64,000 nucleotides of DNA from Geothrix sp. SG200 (GTDB lineage Bacteria > Acidobacteriota > Holophagae > Holophagales > Holophagaceae): the NCBI RefSeq assembly GCF_022808935.1, contig NZ_JAKZFR010000007.1:185683-249682 (forward strand). Direction: 5' to 3'. The translations under genes were made by a program, and so were the position numbers. Positions 1-10,063 of the stretch are shown here, in pieces. Position 1 is the first letter of the stretch. Each line of letters opens with the position of its first letter. Under the pieces are notes generated by a model. The model had not been told where the DNA came from, made no database searches, and saw only the letters and a program-made list of their open reading frames with translations.

Positions 1-263
1 CTGGCGGCCTCCTCCAGTCGCACCCCCGAAAGGCGCACGCTCTGGCGGAAGCTGGACCCGTTCGCGGGCTGGAGGCCCATCGCCTGGAGCTGGGTCTCCA
101 GGTAGCGCACGGCCAGCTCCCCGCCGCGCTGGCCGGTGCCCCGGCCCTCCAGCACGTCGTCCGCCAGGAAGGACAGGTGGGCGCGCAGGGCGCCCTCGTC
201 CACCGGAGGTCGCTGGGCCAGCAGGCCCGAGCAGGCGAGGGCGAGGCAGAGGACGGTTCGCAT
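1..263 (-). CDS. M28-family aminopeptidase-like protein, N-terminal part (cut by window edge)
   Basis: Only the first 87 codons are present; the gene runs off the left edge. It starts at ATG with a short hydrophobic leader (MRTVLCLALACSGLLAQ), which suggests export. The next segment, LSFLADDVLEGRGTGQRG followed by an amphipathic helix ending in LQAMGLQPA, is the typical opening of secreted M28 zinc aminopeptidases, where it precedes the catalytic domain. The zinc ligands lie outside the window, so activity cannot be judged. It is divergent from the tricorn-like protease gene, with 141 bp between the two starts. A shared role in peptide turnover is plausible but inferred. Confidence 0.7.
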   Translation of the reverse strand, partial: MRTVLCLALACSGLLAQRPPVDEGALRAHLSFLADDVLEGRGTGQRGGELAVRYLETQLQAMGLQPANGSSFRQSVRLSGVRLEEAA

Positions 264-404
264 GGTGGGCTCCGGGACCACCTTAGAGTGTCTAACGGAT
301 CCCCAACAGGTCGGTGTTGTCCAAGGCAACTGTCCATCCGCCCTCAACCTTCCGGCCCCCTCCTGCGTAAGCTGCCTGGACCCCTCAGGAACCCGGAGAG
401 ACGT

Positions 405-3400
405 ATGCGCCTGTTGCCCCTCCTCGCCACCGCCCTCGTCGCGGCAGCTTCCGTCAGCGCCTCGGCGCAGATCGACGCCCGCCTGATGCGCTACCCCGAC
501 GTGTCGGCGACGCAGATCGTCTTCACCTACGCCAACGACCTGTGGATCGTCCCCAAGGCCGGCGGCACGGCCCAGCGGCTGTCCACCCCCAAGGGCGAGG
601 AGTCCTTCGCCCGCTTCTCGCCGGACGGCCGGGAGGTGGCCTTCAGCGGCAACTACGACGGGAACCTGGATGTCTACACCCTGCCCGTCACCGGCGGCGT
701 GCCCACCCGGATCACCCACCACCCCATGCCCGACCGCATGGTGGACTGGACGCCGGACGGGAAGTCCATCCTCTTCGCCTCGGGCATGGAATCGGGCAAG
801 GATCGCTTCAACAAGCTCTTCACGGTGGCCAAGGGGGGCGGCCTGCCGAAGGCCCTGCCCCTGCCCTACGCCGAGTTCGGCGCCCTGTCCCCCGACGGCA
901 AGGTGCTGGCCTACCAGCCCATCAGCACCGACTTCCGCACCTGGAAGCGCTACCGCGGCGGCATGGCCTCGGAGATCTGGTTCTACGACCTGGAGAAGAA
1001 GACCGCCAGCCGCCTGCCCAGCGAGGGGGGCTCCAACGACTCCCAGCCCATGTGGCACGGCGGGAAGCTCTACTTCCTCTCCGATCGCGATAGCGCGAAG
1101 CGCGCGAACGTCTGGTCCTATGACCTCGCCACGAAGGCCTTCAAGCAGATCACCTTCTTCAAGGATTACGACGCCCACTTCCCGGCCATCGGCCCCTCGG
1201 ACATCGTGCTCGAGGCCGGCGGCCGGCTCCACCGCATCGAGCTGCCCTCCGAGAAGGTGGTCGAGGTGAAAGTGGACGTGGTGACGGACCAGGCCACCTT
1301 GAGGCCGCGGGAGGAGAACGCCAGCCGCCTCCTGAAGAACCCCACCCTCTCGCCCCAGGGCAAGCGCGTGCTCTTCGAGGCCCGGGGCGAGGTCTTCTCC
1401 GTGCCCGCCGAGAAGGGCTACGTGATGGACCTCACCCGCACGCCCGGCGCGGCGGAGCGCTACCCCGCCCTGTCCCCGGACGGCAAGCAGGTGGCCTATT
1501 TCAGCGACCGGTCGGGGGAGTACGAGCTGTACCTGCGGCCCTCGGACGGCTCCGGCCAGGAGCGCCAGGTCACGCACCTGGGCCCCGGTTTCCGCTACCG
1601 CATCTCCTGGTCGCCGGATGGGAAGCAGGTGGTCTTCGCCGACCAGGCCATGCGCATCAACCTCTGCGACCTGGGCACCGGCAAGGTCCAGGCGGTGGAC
1701 AAGGGCCTCTTCCTGTTTGATGGCCCCCTGGAGGCCTTCCGCGCCAGCTGGTCCCCGGACAGTCGCTGGGTCGCCTTCCCCCTCGACGCCCCCAACCGCA
1801 ACAGCGTGATCGCGATCTACGACACGAAGACCGGGCAGCGGCACCAGGTGACGGCGCCCTTCTACAACGCCGGCGACCCCGCCTTCGACCCCGAGGGCAA
1901 GTATCTCTTCCTCAGCACCGGCCAGCAGTTCGCGCCCACCTACAGCGACCTGGATGGCACCTGGGTCTATGCCGCCACCACCCGCCTGGCGGCCCTGCCC
2001 CTGCGCAAGGACGTGCCCTCGCCCCTGGCCCCCCGCAACGACGCGGACGCGACCAAGGATGAGAAGGCGAAAGACGAGAAGAAGGAAGCCGGCAACGGGG
2101 GCGCCAAGAAGGACGCCGACAAGCCCGAGGCCCCCAAGGCCGTTGAGATCGACTTCGACGGCCTGGAGTCCCGCATGGTGCTGCTGCCCCCCGTGGCCGG
2201 CTACTACACGGACCTGGCCGCCACCAAGGGCAAGCTGGTCTACCGCCGCGCAGCCCAGCTCAACCCCATGGCCGAGACCTTCACGGGCACGCTCTACACC
2301 TACGACCTGGAGGAGCGCGAGGAGAAGGCCGTGCTGGCGGACGTGGACGGCGCCCTCCTCAGCGAAGACGGCAAGAAGGTGCTGGTGAACCGGAAGCAGG
2401 AGTACGCCCTCCTGGACCTGAAGCCCGACCAGAAGTTCGAGAAGAAGCTGCCCACGGGCGAGCTGATGATGACCGTGGAGCCCCGGGCCGAGTGGCAGCA
2501 GATCTTCAACGACGCCTGGCGCCTCGAGCGCGACATGTTCTACGACCCCGGCATGCACGGCGTGGACTGGAAGGCCCAGAAGGCCCGCTACGGCAAGCTG
2601 CTGCAGGGCTGCGTCACCCGCGAGGACGTGAACTTCGTCATCGGCGAGCTCATCTCCGAGCTGAACGCCTCCCACGCCTACCGGGGCGGCGGTGATCAGG
2701 AGATGCCGGCCCGGCTCGGCGTCGGCCTCCTGGGCGCGGACTTCGCTCTGGAGCACGGCGCCTACCGCATCAAGACCATCCTGCGGGGCGCGGCCTGGGA
2801 TGCCAGCGTCCGCGGCCCCCTGGCCCAGCCCGGCCTCCAGGTGAAGGAGGGCGACTACCTCCTGGCCGTGAACCGAATTCCCCTCGATCCCCGCGTGGAC
2901 CCCTGGGCGGCCTTCCAGGGCCTGGCCGGCAAGACCGTGCTTCTCACCGTCAATGACAAGCCCACCCTGGAGGGCGCCCGCGACGTGGCGGTGGCGACCG
3001 TGGCCAACGACTACCCCCAGCGCTACTGGGCCTGGATCGAGGCCAACCGGAAATACGTGGAGAAGGCCTCCGGCGGACGCATCGGCTATGTCTACGTGCC
3101 CGACACGGGCATCGGCGGACAGACGGACCTGGTGCGCCAGTTCCGCGGCCAGTGGGACAAGGCGGGCCTGATCATCGACGAGCGCTTCAACAGCGGCGGC
3201 CAGATCCCCGACCGCTTCATCGAGATGCTGGGCCGCAAGACCCTGAACTACTGGGGCGTGCGCGACGGCAAGGACTGGCAGTGGCCCCAGATCGCCCACG
3301 ACGGTCCCATGGCCATGCTCATCAACGGCTGGAGCGGCTCCGGCGGCGACCTCTTCCCCCACTACTTCCGCCAGGCCGGCCTCGGCCCCCTCATTGGCCG

Positions 3401-3677
3401 GCGCACCTGGGGCGGGCTCATCGGCATCAGCGGAGCCCCGGCCCTCATCGACGGCGGCACGGTGACCGTGCCCACCTTCGGCATCTACTCGAAGGACGGG
3501 AAGTGGATCGTCGAAGGCCACGGTGTGGACCCCGACATCGAGGTGCTGGACGATCCCGCCCTGCTGGCCCAGGGCAAGGATCCCCAGCTCGACCGGGCCA
3601 TCCAGGAGGTGGAAGCGGCGATCAGGAGGCAGCCTGCTCCCGCCCCCAAGCCCGCGTATCCCAACCGCGCCAACTGA
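405..3677 (+). CDS. Tricorn-like S41-family serine protease, secreted
   Basis: A 1090-residue protein with a signal peptide (first ~22 residues, ending in ASA-Q), so it probably acts in the periplasm or outside. The N-terminal ~620 residues hold repeated 'SPDG' blades of six- and seven-bladed TolB/WD-like propellers. A Lys/Glu/Ala-rich linker (about residues 546-575) is followed by the C1, PDZ-like and C2 protease parts. The tricorn catalytic set is visible: Ser756-His757 in NASHAYRGG, nucleophile Ser979 in GSGGD, and Glu1037 in VEGHG. These match Thermoplasma tricorn S745/H746/S965/E1023. The open frame extends upstream, but ATG 405 directly precedes the signal peptide. Family role: processive degradation of oligopeptides. 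Confidence 0.93.
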   Translation: MRLLPLLATALVAAASVSASAQIDARLMRYPDVSATQIVFTYANDLWIVPKAGGTAQRLSTPKGEESFARFSPDGREVAFSGNYDGNLDVYTLPVTGGVPTRITHHPMPDRMVDWTPDGKSILFASGMESGKDRFNKLFTVAKGGGLPKALPLPYAEFGALSPDGKVLAYQPISTDFRTWKRYRGGMASEIWFYDLEKKTASRLPSEGGSNDSQPMWHGGKLYFLSDRDSAKRANVWSYDLATKAFKQITFFKDYDAHFPAIGPSDIVLEAGGRLHRIELPSEKVVEVKVDVVTDQATLRPREENASRLLKNPTLSPQGKRVLFEARGEVFSVPAEKGYVMDLTRTPGAAERYPALSPDGKQVAYFSDRSGEYELYLRPSDGSGQERQVTHLGPGFRYRISWSPDGKQVVFADQAMRINLCDLGTGKVQAVDKGLFLFDGPLEAFRASWSPDSRWVAFPLDAPNRNSVIAIYDTKTGQRHQVTAPFYNAGDPAFDPEGKYLFLSTGQQFAPTYSDLDGTWVYAATTRLAALPLRKDVPSPLAPRNDADATKDEKAKDEKKEAGNGGAKKDADKPEAPKAVEIDFDGLESRMVLLPPVAGYYTDLAATKGKLVYRRAAQLNPMAETFTGTLYTYDLEEREEKAVLADVDGALLSEDGKKVLVNRKQEYALLDLKPDQKFEKKLPTGELMMTVEPRAEWQQIFNDAWRLERDMFYDPGMHGVDWKAQKARYGKLLQGCVTREDVNFVIGELISELNASHAYRGGGDQEMPARLGVGLLGADFALEHGAYRIKTILRGAAWDASVRGPLAQPGLQVKEGDYLLAVNRIPLDPRVDPWAAFQGLAGKTVLLTVNDKPTLEGARDVAVATVANDYPQRYWAWIEANRKYVEKASGGRIGYVYVPDTGIGGQTDLVRQFRGQWDKAGLIIDERFNSGGQIPDRFIEMLGRKTLNYWGVRDGKDWQWPQIAHDGPMAMLINGWSGSGGDLFPHYFRQAGLGPLIGRRTWGGLIGISGAPALIDGGTVTVPTFGIYSKDGKWIVEGHGVDPDIEVLDDPALLAQGKDPQLDRAIQEVEAAIRRQPAPAPKPAYPNRAN

Positions 3678-3688
3678 TCTTTTCTAGT

Positions 3689-3709
3689 GCGCCCCGCATC
3701 GCGGGGCGC
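3689..3709. terminator. Hairpin between convergent genes
   Basis: A perfect 9-bp stem (GCGCCCCGC / GCGGGGCGC) with a 3-nt loop lies between the stop codons of the protease gene and the convergent hydrolase gene. No clear T-run follows on either strand. It is probably a bidirectional terminator or an mRNA 3'-end stabiliser. Confidence 0.6.
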
Positions 3710-3721
3710 AACTCTGTACCG

Positions 3722-4489
3722 CTAGAAGATCTCCTTGAAGAAGTCCTTCATGTGCTGCCAGCTCCGGCGATGGGCGGCCTCGTTGTAGGCCGCGCCCTTG
3801 CTGTTGTCTCTGCCGGCCTCCTTCTGCGTGAAGGCGTGCACGGCGCCGGCATAGGCCACGAACACGTAGTCCGCCTTCGAGGCCCGCATCTCGTCCTGGA
3901 AGGCGGCCACGTCCTTGGCGGGCACGAAGGGATCGTCGGCGCCGTGGCACACCAGCACCTTGGCGGAGATGGGGCCGGGCTTGAAGTCTGCGGGCACGTC
4001 CAGGCCGCCGTGGAAGGAGACCACGCCCCTCACGGGCAGGCCTGCGCGAGCCGCCTCCAGGGCCCCCGTTCCGCCGAAGCAGAAGCCGATGACGGCCAGG
4101 CGCGAGGCATCCACGCCCTTCTGGGCCTTGAGCGCGTCGAGGGCCGCGGCGATGCGCCGGCGGTAGAGGGCCCGGTCGCCCTTGTACTGGCCCGCCAGCT
4201 TGCCGGCCTCGGCGGTGTTCGCGGGCCGCACGCCCTCGCCGTAGATGTCGGCGGCCAGGGCCACATAGCCCAGCTTGGCCAGGTCGTCCGAGACTCTGCG
4301 CTCATGGTCCGTGAGGCCCATCCACTGGTGGATGACCACCACACCAGGCATGTTCCCCTTCAGGGCGCCCTTGGCCACGGGTTTCGCCAGGTAGCCCGAA
4401 AGCTTGGTGGCGCCGTCGGCGTAGGTCAGCGGCTGGCCGGCCAGCAGCGGGAGGGTGGCGAGGGAGAGGGCGAGGGCGGCACGTCGCAT
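3722..4489 (-). CDS. Dienelactone hydrolase family protein, exported
   Basis: 255 residues, alpha/beta hydrolase fold. An N-terminal leader (MRRAALALSLATLPLLAG) predicts export. The dienelactone hydrolase triad is complete: Cys137 in GFCFGG, Asp186 in HGADDPF, and His218 in GAVHAFT. In this family a cysteine replaces the usual serine nucleophile, and substrates are small lactones or esters. The ATG at 4489 is preceded by GGAGG, while the longer open frame upstream lacks family similarity. The true substrate cannot be read from sequence; many such bacterial proteins have no link to chloroaromatic degradation. Confidence 0.88.
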   Translation of the reverse strand: MRRAALALSLATLPLLAGQPLTYADGATKLSGYLAKPVAKGALKGNMPGVVVIHQWMGLTDHERRVSDDLAKLGYVALAADIYGEGVRPANTAEAGKLAGQYKGDRALYRRRIAAALDALKAQKGVDASRLAVIGFCFGGTGALEAARAGLPVRGVVSFHGGLDVPADFKPGPISAKVLVCHGADDPFVPAKDVAAFQDEMRASKADYVFVAYAGAVHAFTQKEAGRDNSKGAAYNEAAHRRSWQHMKDFFKEIF

Positions 4490-4619
4490 GGAGCCTCCGG
4501 GGTGGAGGGTGATCCTATAGCTGTTCAAACTAGAATTCCAGGGCGGGGGACCCGGAACCGATAAGGGGAATGAGCCGCTGTGGTCCCGATTCCCGAGCCG
4601 GCTCGTCAGGAACCCGGTC

Positions 4620-6538
4620 ATGTCCATCCACCTCCACCCGGATGTCGAAGCGGAAGCCCAGCGGCGGATGACCGCCCAGATGTTCAAGAACGCACCCTTC
4701 ACCTGGGGCGTGCACCTGGCCAACGCCGCCCTGCTGGCCTGGGCGAACGTATCCCAGGCCGTTCCGCAGAGGCTGGCCCTGGCCTGGTGGGGGCTCGTCG
4801 CGGTGTTGGCCACGGGCCGCTACGCCCTGGCCCGTCGCTTCGCGGCCGCGAATCCGGATGCCGGGGCTGCCATGGTCTGGCGCCGGAGGTACGTGGTGGC
4901 CACCGCCTTCGTCTCCGCGGCCTGGGGCGCGGGCGCCGTCCTCTTCGTGTGGAACGGCACCGGGGAGGCGCGGATGTTCACGGGCCTGGTGCTGGCGGGC
5001 ATGATCGCAGGCGCGGTTCCCATCCTGGCCGCCGTCCCGGCCGCCCTATGGGTCTTCGTGACACTGGCGGGCCTGCCCATGGCGGCCGCGATCCTGCTCA
5101 GGGCCCAGTCCCACCTCCCGTGGGCCTACGGGCTCATGTGCCTCATCTTCATGGGCTACCTCCTCGCGGGCGCGAAGTACCTGCACGGGATGCTCGGCAT
5201 CGCGACCCGGCTGGGCCTGCGGCAGGCGCGCCTGGCCCAGAACCTCGAGCAGGCCCTCGCCCAGCGGAAGGAGCTGGAGGAGGCGATGCGCCGGGAGCGC
5301 GACTTCGCGGAAGGGCTGATCGACACGGCCCAGGCCATCGTCATCGTCCTCGACGCAGAGGGGCGGATCCTCCGCTTCAACCGATTCGCGGAGGAGCTCT
5401 CGGGCTACGCCCAGGCGGAGGTCCAGAATGCGGACTGGTTCGCCGTCTTCCCCGTGGAGGCGGAGCGGAGCGAGGCGCGGGCGCGCTTCCAGGAGGTGGT
5501 GGCCGGAGGGAGGAGCACCGCGAACACCAGCGAGATCCTGGCCCGGGACGGGCGGACGATCCTGGTGGAGTGGCACGACAAGCCGCTGAGGGACGCCGGC
5601 GGAGCCGTCATTGGCCTGCTGGCCCTCGGCCAGGATGTCACTGAACGCGAGAAGCTGGCGGAGTCCCAGCGGCTCCTGTCCGCAGCGGTGGAGCAGAGCG
5701 TCGCCTCCATCGTCATCACCGACACGCGCGCGGACATCCAGTTCGTCAATGCCGGCTTCACCCGGTCCACGGGCTACACGCCAGCGGAAGCGATCGGCCA
5801 GAACCCCCGCATCCTCAAGTCCGGCCACACGCCACAGAAGACCTTCGAGGACATGTGGGCCGCCCTCAACCAGGGCCTCCCGTGGGAAGGGGAGCTGGTC
5901 AACCGGAAGAAGAACGGCGAGGAGTACTGGGAGCTGGCCCGCATCTCCCCCATCGTGGATACCAGTGGGCGGACGACGCACTACCTCGCCGTCAAGGAGG
6001 ACATCACCCAGCGCAAGGCCATGGAGGCGGAGCTGCAGCGTCTGGCCACCACGGATCCCCTCACGGGCGTGGCCAACCGCCGCCGCTTCCTCCAGGAGAT
6101 GGACCTGGAGCTGGCCCGCCACAAGCGCTTCCACAAGCCCGTGGCCTTCCTCCTGCTGGACCTCGACCACTTCAAGCAGGTGAACGACACCCACGGCCAC
6201 GCCGTCGGGGACCTCGCGCTCAAGCACCTCGCGGAGCTGGCCCGGGTGCGGCTGCGGCGGCTGGACCTCTTCGGCCGCCTGGGTGGGGAGGAGTTCGGCG
6301 TCCTGCTTCCGGGCACCGACCAGGCGGGCGCCATGGCCTTGGCCGAGTACTTCCGGAGCCAAGTGGCGCATACGCCGGTGCAGTCCGGCACGGGTCCCAT
6401 CATCCTGACCGTGAGCATCGGCCTGACCGCCTTCGATCCAGGCGATGCCGCCCCGGACGCCATCCTGGCCAGGGCCGACGCCGCCCTCTACCGCGCCAAG
6501 GAGGGCGGACGGAACCGGGTGGTGTCGAATCCGGCGGC

Positions 6539-6560
<22 letters not shown>
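4620..6560 (+). CDS. Membrane-bound PAS-PAS-GGDEF diguanylate cyclase
   Basis: 646 residues. About six hydrophobic segments fill residues ~25-200, then a short coiled stretch (~200-225), two PAS domains (~225-345 and ~350-470; the second ends with a PAC-like [14 protein letters not shown] segment), and a GGDEF domain (~475-640). The active-site loop is GGEEF (555-559), a catalytically competent version. An inhibitory-site RxxD (Arg546-Asp549) lies five residues upstream, so product inhibition by cyclic di-GMP is expected. The membrane part resembles no MASE type that I can name. The 3' end overlaps the convergent dut gene by 22 nt. Confidence 0.93.
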
Positions 6561-6994
<434 letters not shown>

Positions 6995-7137
6995 GGAACC
7001 AGGGTCCCAGGGGGAAAGGCCGGGACGCAATCCCGGGTTCCGCCCCAGGTCGCGATCCCCTTCCTTGGTCCGGGCCCGCGGCTTGATAAACTTGATCTTT
7101 GGCCCGGATGTCCCGCGCCGTTCTTTTCGGGAGGGTC

Positions 7138-8268
7138 ATGGCCCACGGTGGCCGCCGATGGATCGCGCCGACCCTCGCGGGGCTCGCGCTGGCCGCCTTC
7201 GTGGCCTGCCAGCGCGAGGACCCGCAGATCCGCGCCCTGACCGAGCAGGCGGCCCAGGCGGACGAGGCCTCCCAGCAGCTCCGGCAGGCCTGGAGCGCGC
7301 AATTCAAGAGGCTGGCCTTGGTCGGGGTCCGGGATCTCCGCCTGGACGCCAGCCCCATGCTGCTGACACCGGCGCAGAAGCGGGCCCTGGAGGCGCGGAT
7401 CCGGATCGAGCAGGACAGCTCCCGGCGGGGCCTCCTCCTGGAGATTCTGGACAAGGAGGCTGAGCTCCGGACGCTGAGCGATCGGGTCATGGACTTGAAA
7501 GCGGCGCTGCCCCCGCCGGAGATCGCGCAGGCGAACGACAGCCACTACGGCCTGGCCATGCGCTTCCTCAGAGGCCGCGGTCTCTCGGAGGAGGCGGCCC
7601 GGAAGACGCTCAGCCACGTGCCCCTGTCGGCACGCATGGCCCCTGGCTTCGAGGTCTACCACTTCTACGTCCACGACAAGTACGGCACCTGGGTGTCCCA
7701 GGGCGGGGCCGCGCTCTCGCCCCGGGAGCTGGACCGCCGGGAGCCCGACCCCTTGCCCGGCCAGCGCGACGCGGCCGTGGCCGCCAGCCGGCGGCTCCAG
7801 AAGCAGCTCGGCGTCCTGGAGCACCAGAAGCGCGACATCGAGCGCGAGATCTCCGGCCTCCAGGCGGAGCAGCTCAGCATCCTTGAGGGCCAGGCCCGGC
7901 TCCAGTGGGAGAACGCCGATCAGCTGGCCCGGCTGAACTCGCTGCACTACCTGGTCGGCGTCCGGGCCGCGCTGGAGAAGGAGGGGATCATCAAGGTCCC
8001 CCTGTTTGGCCTGGACCACTCAGGGCCGAGCTGGCGGGACGCGGCCTTCACCCGCCACCTGGACCTCCGCACCGGCACCACCCTCGTCATCCGGGCCCGG
8101 GAGGTGGGCCTGTCGCGCATCGCCAAGGTGATCGTCGTTCCTGGCTCCTACACCGCGGGCGAGCACTACCGCCTGACCCTCAGCGCCGACGGGCAGGCGG
8201 CCACCGTGGAACTCCTCGCCCTGCCCCGCTTCAAGAACGACAAGGTGGTGTTCGCCGTCGAGGACTGA
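7138..8268 (+). CDS. Putative lipoprotein with coiled-coil segments, function unknown
   Basis: 376 residues if started at ATG 7138, where GGGAGG lies just upstream. That start gives a hydrophobic leader ending in LAAFVAC, a passable lipobox with Cys at about residue 24, so the protein is probably lipid-anchored. Upstream TTG (7099) and ATG (7108) starts in frame are possible but poorly supported. Two predicted coiled-coil stretches are seen: near the N-terminus (EQAAQADEASQQLRQ...) and around the middle (HQKRDIEREISGLQAEQL...). The C-terminal third looks like a beta-rich domain. No family was recognised. It is divergent from dut. Confidence 0.7.
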   Translation: MAHGGRRWIAPTLAGLALAAFVACQREDPQIRALTEQAAQADEASQQLRQAWSAQFKRLALVGVRDLRLDASPMLLTPAQKRALEARIRIEQDSSRRGLLLEILDKEAELRTLSDRVMDLKAALPPPEIAQANDSHYGLAMRFLRGRGLSEEAARKTLSHVPLSARMAPGFEVYHFYVHDKYGTWVSQGGAALSPRELDRREPDPLPGQRDAAVAASRRLQKQLGVLEHQKRDIEREISGLQAEQLSILEGQARLQWENADQLARLNSLHYLVGVRAALEKEGIIKVPLFGLDHSGPSWRDAAFTRHLDLRTGTTLVIRAREVGLSRIAKVIVVPGSYTAGEHYRLTLSADGQAATVELLALPRFKNDKVVFAVED

Positions 8269-8416
8269 CCGACCCACGGATGGGGCCGTGGATGAGCCGG
8301 CCCGGGACGGCTATGCTGGAGGTTCGCGCTTCCTGCCGCGGACAGGCACCCGATGCGGGTCCGGCCAGGCGCCTCCGAACGGGCCCCAGCCCGCTCCCCA
8401 CCCCCCGGATCCATCC

Positions 8417-8965
8417 ATGTCCTCCGTCTTCGGCCACGCCTTGGCTGGCCTCACCATCAGCGCGACCTTCCACCAGGGACGCCCCCCCCGGCGGGTCCTG
8501 GCCTTCGCGACGGCCTGCGCCCTGGCCCCGGACCTGGACTGGTTCACCGCCTTCATTGGCCTCGACGGGACCAGCCTGGCCCATCGCGGCATGAGCCACT
8601 CCCTCCTCGCCCTGCTGCTCCTGGCCGCCACCGCCATGCTCCTCGGATTCCGGCGCCACCTCCGGAGCCCCCGGCTCTGGGCCTGCATGCTATCGGCCGC
8701 CCTCTCCCACAGCCTGCTGGACGCCTGCACCTTCGGGGGGACCGGCGTGGCCTTCCTGCTGCCCTTCTCCGAGGCCCGGTTCGTCAGCGTCTGGCAGCCC
8801 ATCTTCGTGTCGCCGATCCCCCTCTCCGGCAAGCTGCTCGACTGGCTGCTGTTCTCCCTGGGCACCGAAGTGGTGTGGATCGGGATCCCCGCCCTGCTGG
8901 TGCTCAGCGTGCCCCGGGCCCTCCAGTGGCTCCGGCTTCGCGGGCGGTCCGAGGAGACGCTCTGA
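8417..8965 (+). CDS. YdjM-like membrane-bound metal-dependent hydrolase (DUF457)
   Basis: 182 residues with about four or five hydrophobic segments. Histidine/aspartate motifs typical of the YdjM/DUF457 family are present: GHAL near the start, ALAPDLDWF, HRGMSHS and SHSLLDACT, thought to bind metal in the membrane. The start at ATG 8417 was chosen because the conserved region begins at once (MSSVFGHALAGL). In E. coli the family is linked to the LexA regulon; no LexA box was searched for or seen here. The substrate is unknown. Confidence 0.85.
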   Translation: MSSVFGHALAGLTISATFHQGRPPRRVLAFATACALAPDLDWFTAFIGLDGTSLAHRGMSHSLLALLLLAATAMLLGFRRHLRSPRLWACMLSAALSHSLLDACTFGGTGVAFLLPFSEARFVSVWQPIFVSPIPLSGKLLDWLLFSLGTEVVWIGIPALLVLSVPRALQWLRLRGRSEETL

Positions 8966-8974
8966 CCCGCCCGA

Positions 8975-10063
8975 TCAGCGCCCCTTGACCAGCTGCCCGC
9001 AGGCGCCCTGCACGTCCCGGCCCCGGCTGCGGCGGACGGTGACAAAGCAGCCCCGCGCCTTGAGCCACTCGGCGAACTGCTGGACGCGGTCCTCGCCGGG
9101 CTCGCGGAAGGCACTGGCCGCATGCTCGTTCATGGGGATGAGGTTCAGGTTGTGGCCGCTCCGCAGGTCACCCAGCCAGTCCGCCAGGCGCTGCGCATCG
9201 GCCTCGGTGTCGTTCTCGCCGGCGATGAGCACGTACTCGAAACAGAACTTCTCGCCGCGCTTGGGGTTCCAGTCGTCCAGGGCCTGCCGCAGCCGCGCCA
9301 GGTTCCACACGCGGTTCACGGGCATGGTGCGGCTCCGCGCCTCGTCCGTGGTGGCGTTGAGGCTGAGGGCCAGCAGGGGGCGGGGCTCGAGCTTCGCCAG
9401 CTTCTCGATGCCGCTCACCAGGCCCGAGGTGCTCACGGTGATGCGGTTCTTACCCAGGCCCAGGCCCGCCGGGTGGCACATGAGGCGGATGGCCCGGTGC
9501 AGGTGGCCGAGGTTGTGCAGGGGTTCGCCCATGCCCATGAACACCAGCGTCAGCTCGTGGCCGCGATCCGGCCCGAGCTCCGCCATGAGCGTCAGCACCT
9601 GGCCCAGGATCTCGCCGGGCTGGAGGTTGCGCAGGATGCCCATGCTGCCCGTGGCGCAGAAGGTGCAGCCCATGGCGCAGCCCACCTGGCTGGAGATGCA
9701 GTAGGTCACGCGGGGGTTCCGCACCTTGCGCGGCATGTGGACCGACTCGATGCGCTTGCCGTCTGCCAGTTCCAGGGCCAGCTTGGTGGAGCCGTCGCCG
9801 GAGGCCTGGCGTTCCACGATCGAAGGCAGGCGCAGGTCCGCCACGCCCTCCAGCCAGCGGCGGATGGTCGAGCCCAGGTCCGGTGCGCCGTCCTTCCAGG
9901 TCCAGGGCCGGTGCAGCCGCTTGAACGTCTCCAGGGCGCTGCCCGGGCAGCCCAGGGCCGCCAGGTCCTCCGGGAACAGCGACCAAGCCGAAGGCAGCCC
10001 CTCCCGCTCGGGGGCGGGGCGGTCCCAGGGCTGGTCCCAGGGCATGGGGGCAAAACTTGTCAT
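8975..10063 (-). CDS. rlmN: 23S rRNA (A2503-C2)/tRNA (A37-C2) methyltransferase RlmN
   Basis: 362 residues, radical-SAM enzyme. The [4Fe-4S] motif is C129-AMG-C133-TF-C136. The two other catalytic cysteines are also visible: Cys122 in TYCISSQVGC and Cys355 in QGACGQL, the methyl-carrying residue. It methylates C2 of A2503 in 23S rRNA and of A37 in some tRNAs. Last gene of a coupled minus-strand run: its ATG overlaps the stop of the upstream transporter gene by 4 nt (ATGA). Confidence 0.96.
   Translation of the reverse strand: MTSFAPMPWDQPWDRPAPEREGLPSAWSLFPEDLAALGCPGSALETFKRLHRPWTWKDGAPDLGSTIRRWLEGVADLRLPSIVERQASGDGSTKLALELADGKRIESVHMPRKVRNPRVTYCISSQVGCAMGCTFCATGSMGILRNLQPGEILGQVLTLMAELGPDRGHELTLVFMGMGEPLHNLGHLHRAIRLMCHPAGLGLGKNRITVSTSGLVSGIEKLAKLEPRPLLALSLNATTDEARSRTMPVNRVWNLARLRQALDDWNPKRGEKFCFEYVLIAGENDTEADAQRLADWLGDLRSGHNLNLIPMNEHAASAFREPGEDRVQQFAEWLKARGCFVTVRRSRGRDVQGACGQLVKGR

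Noticed and set aside
8297..8416. Upstream extension of the YdjM-like gene
   Set aside because: The added residues are Pro/Arg-rich with no family similarity; the conserved part begins at ATG 8417.
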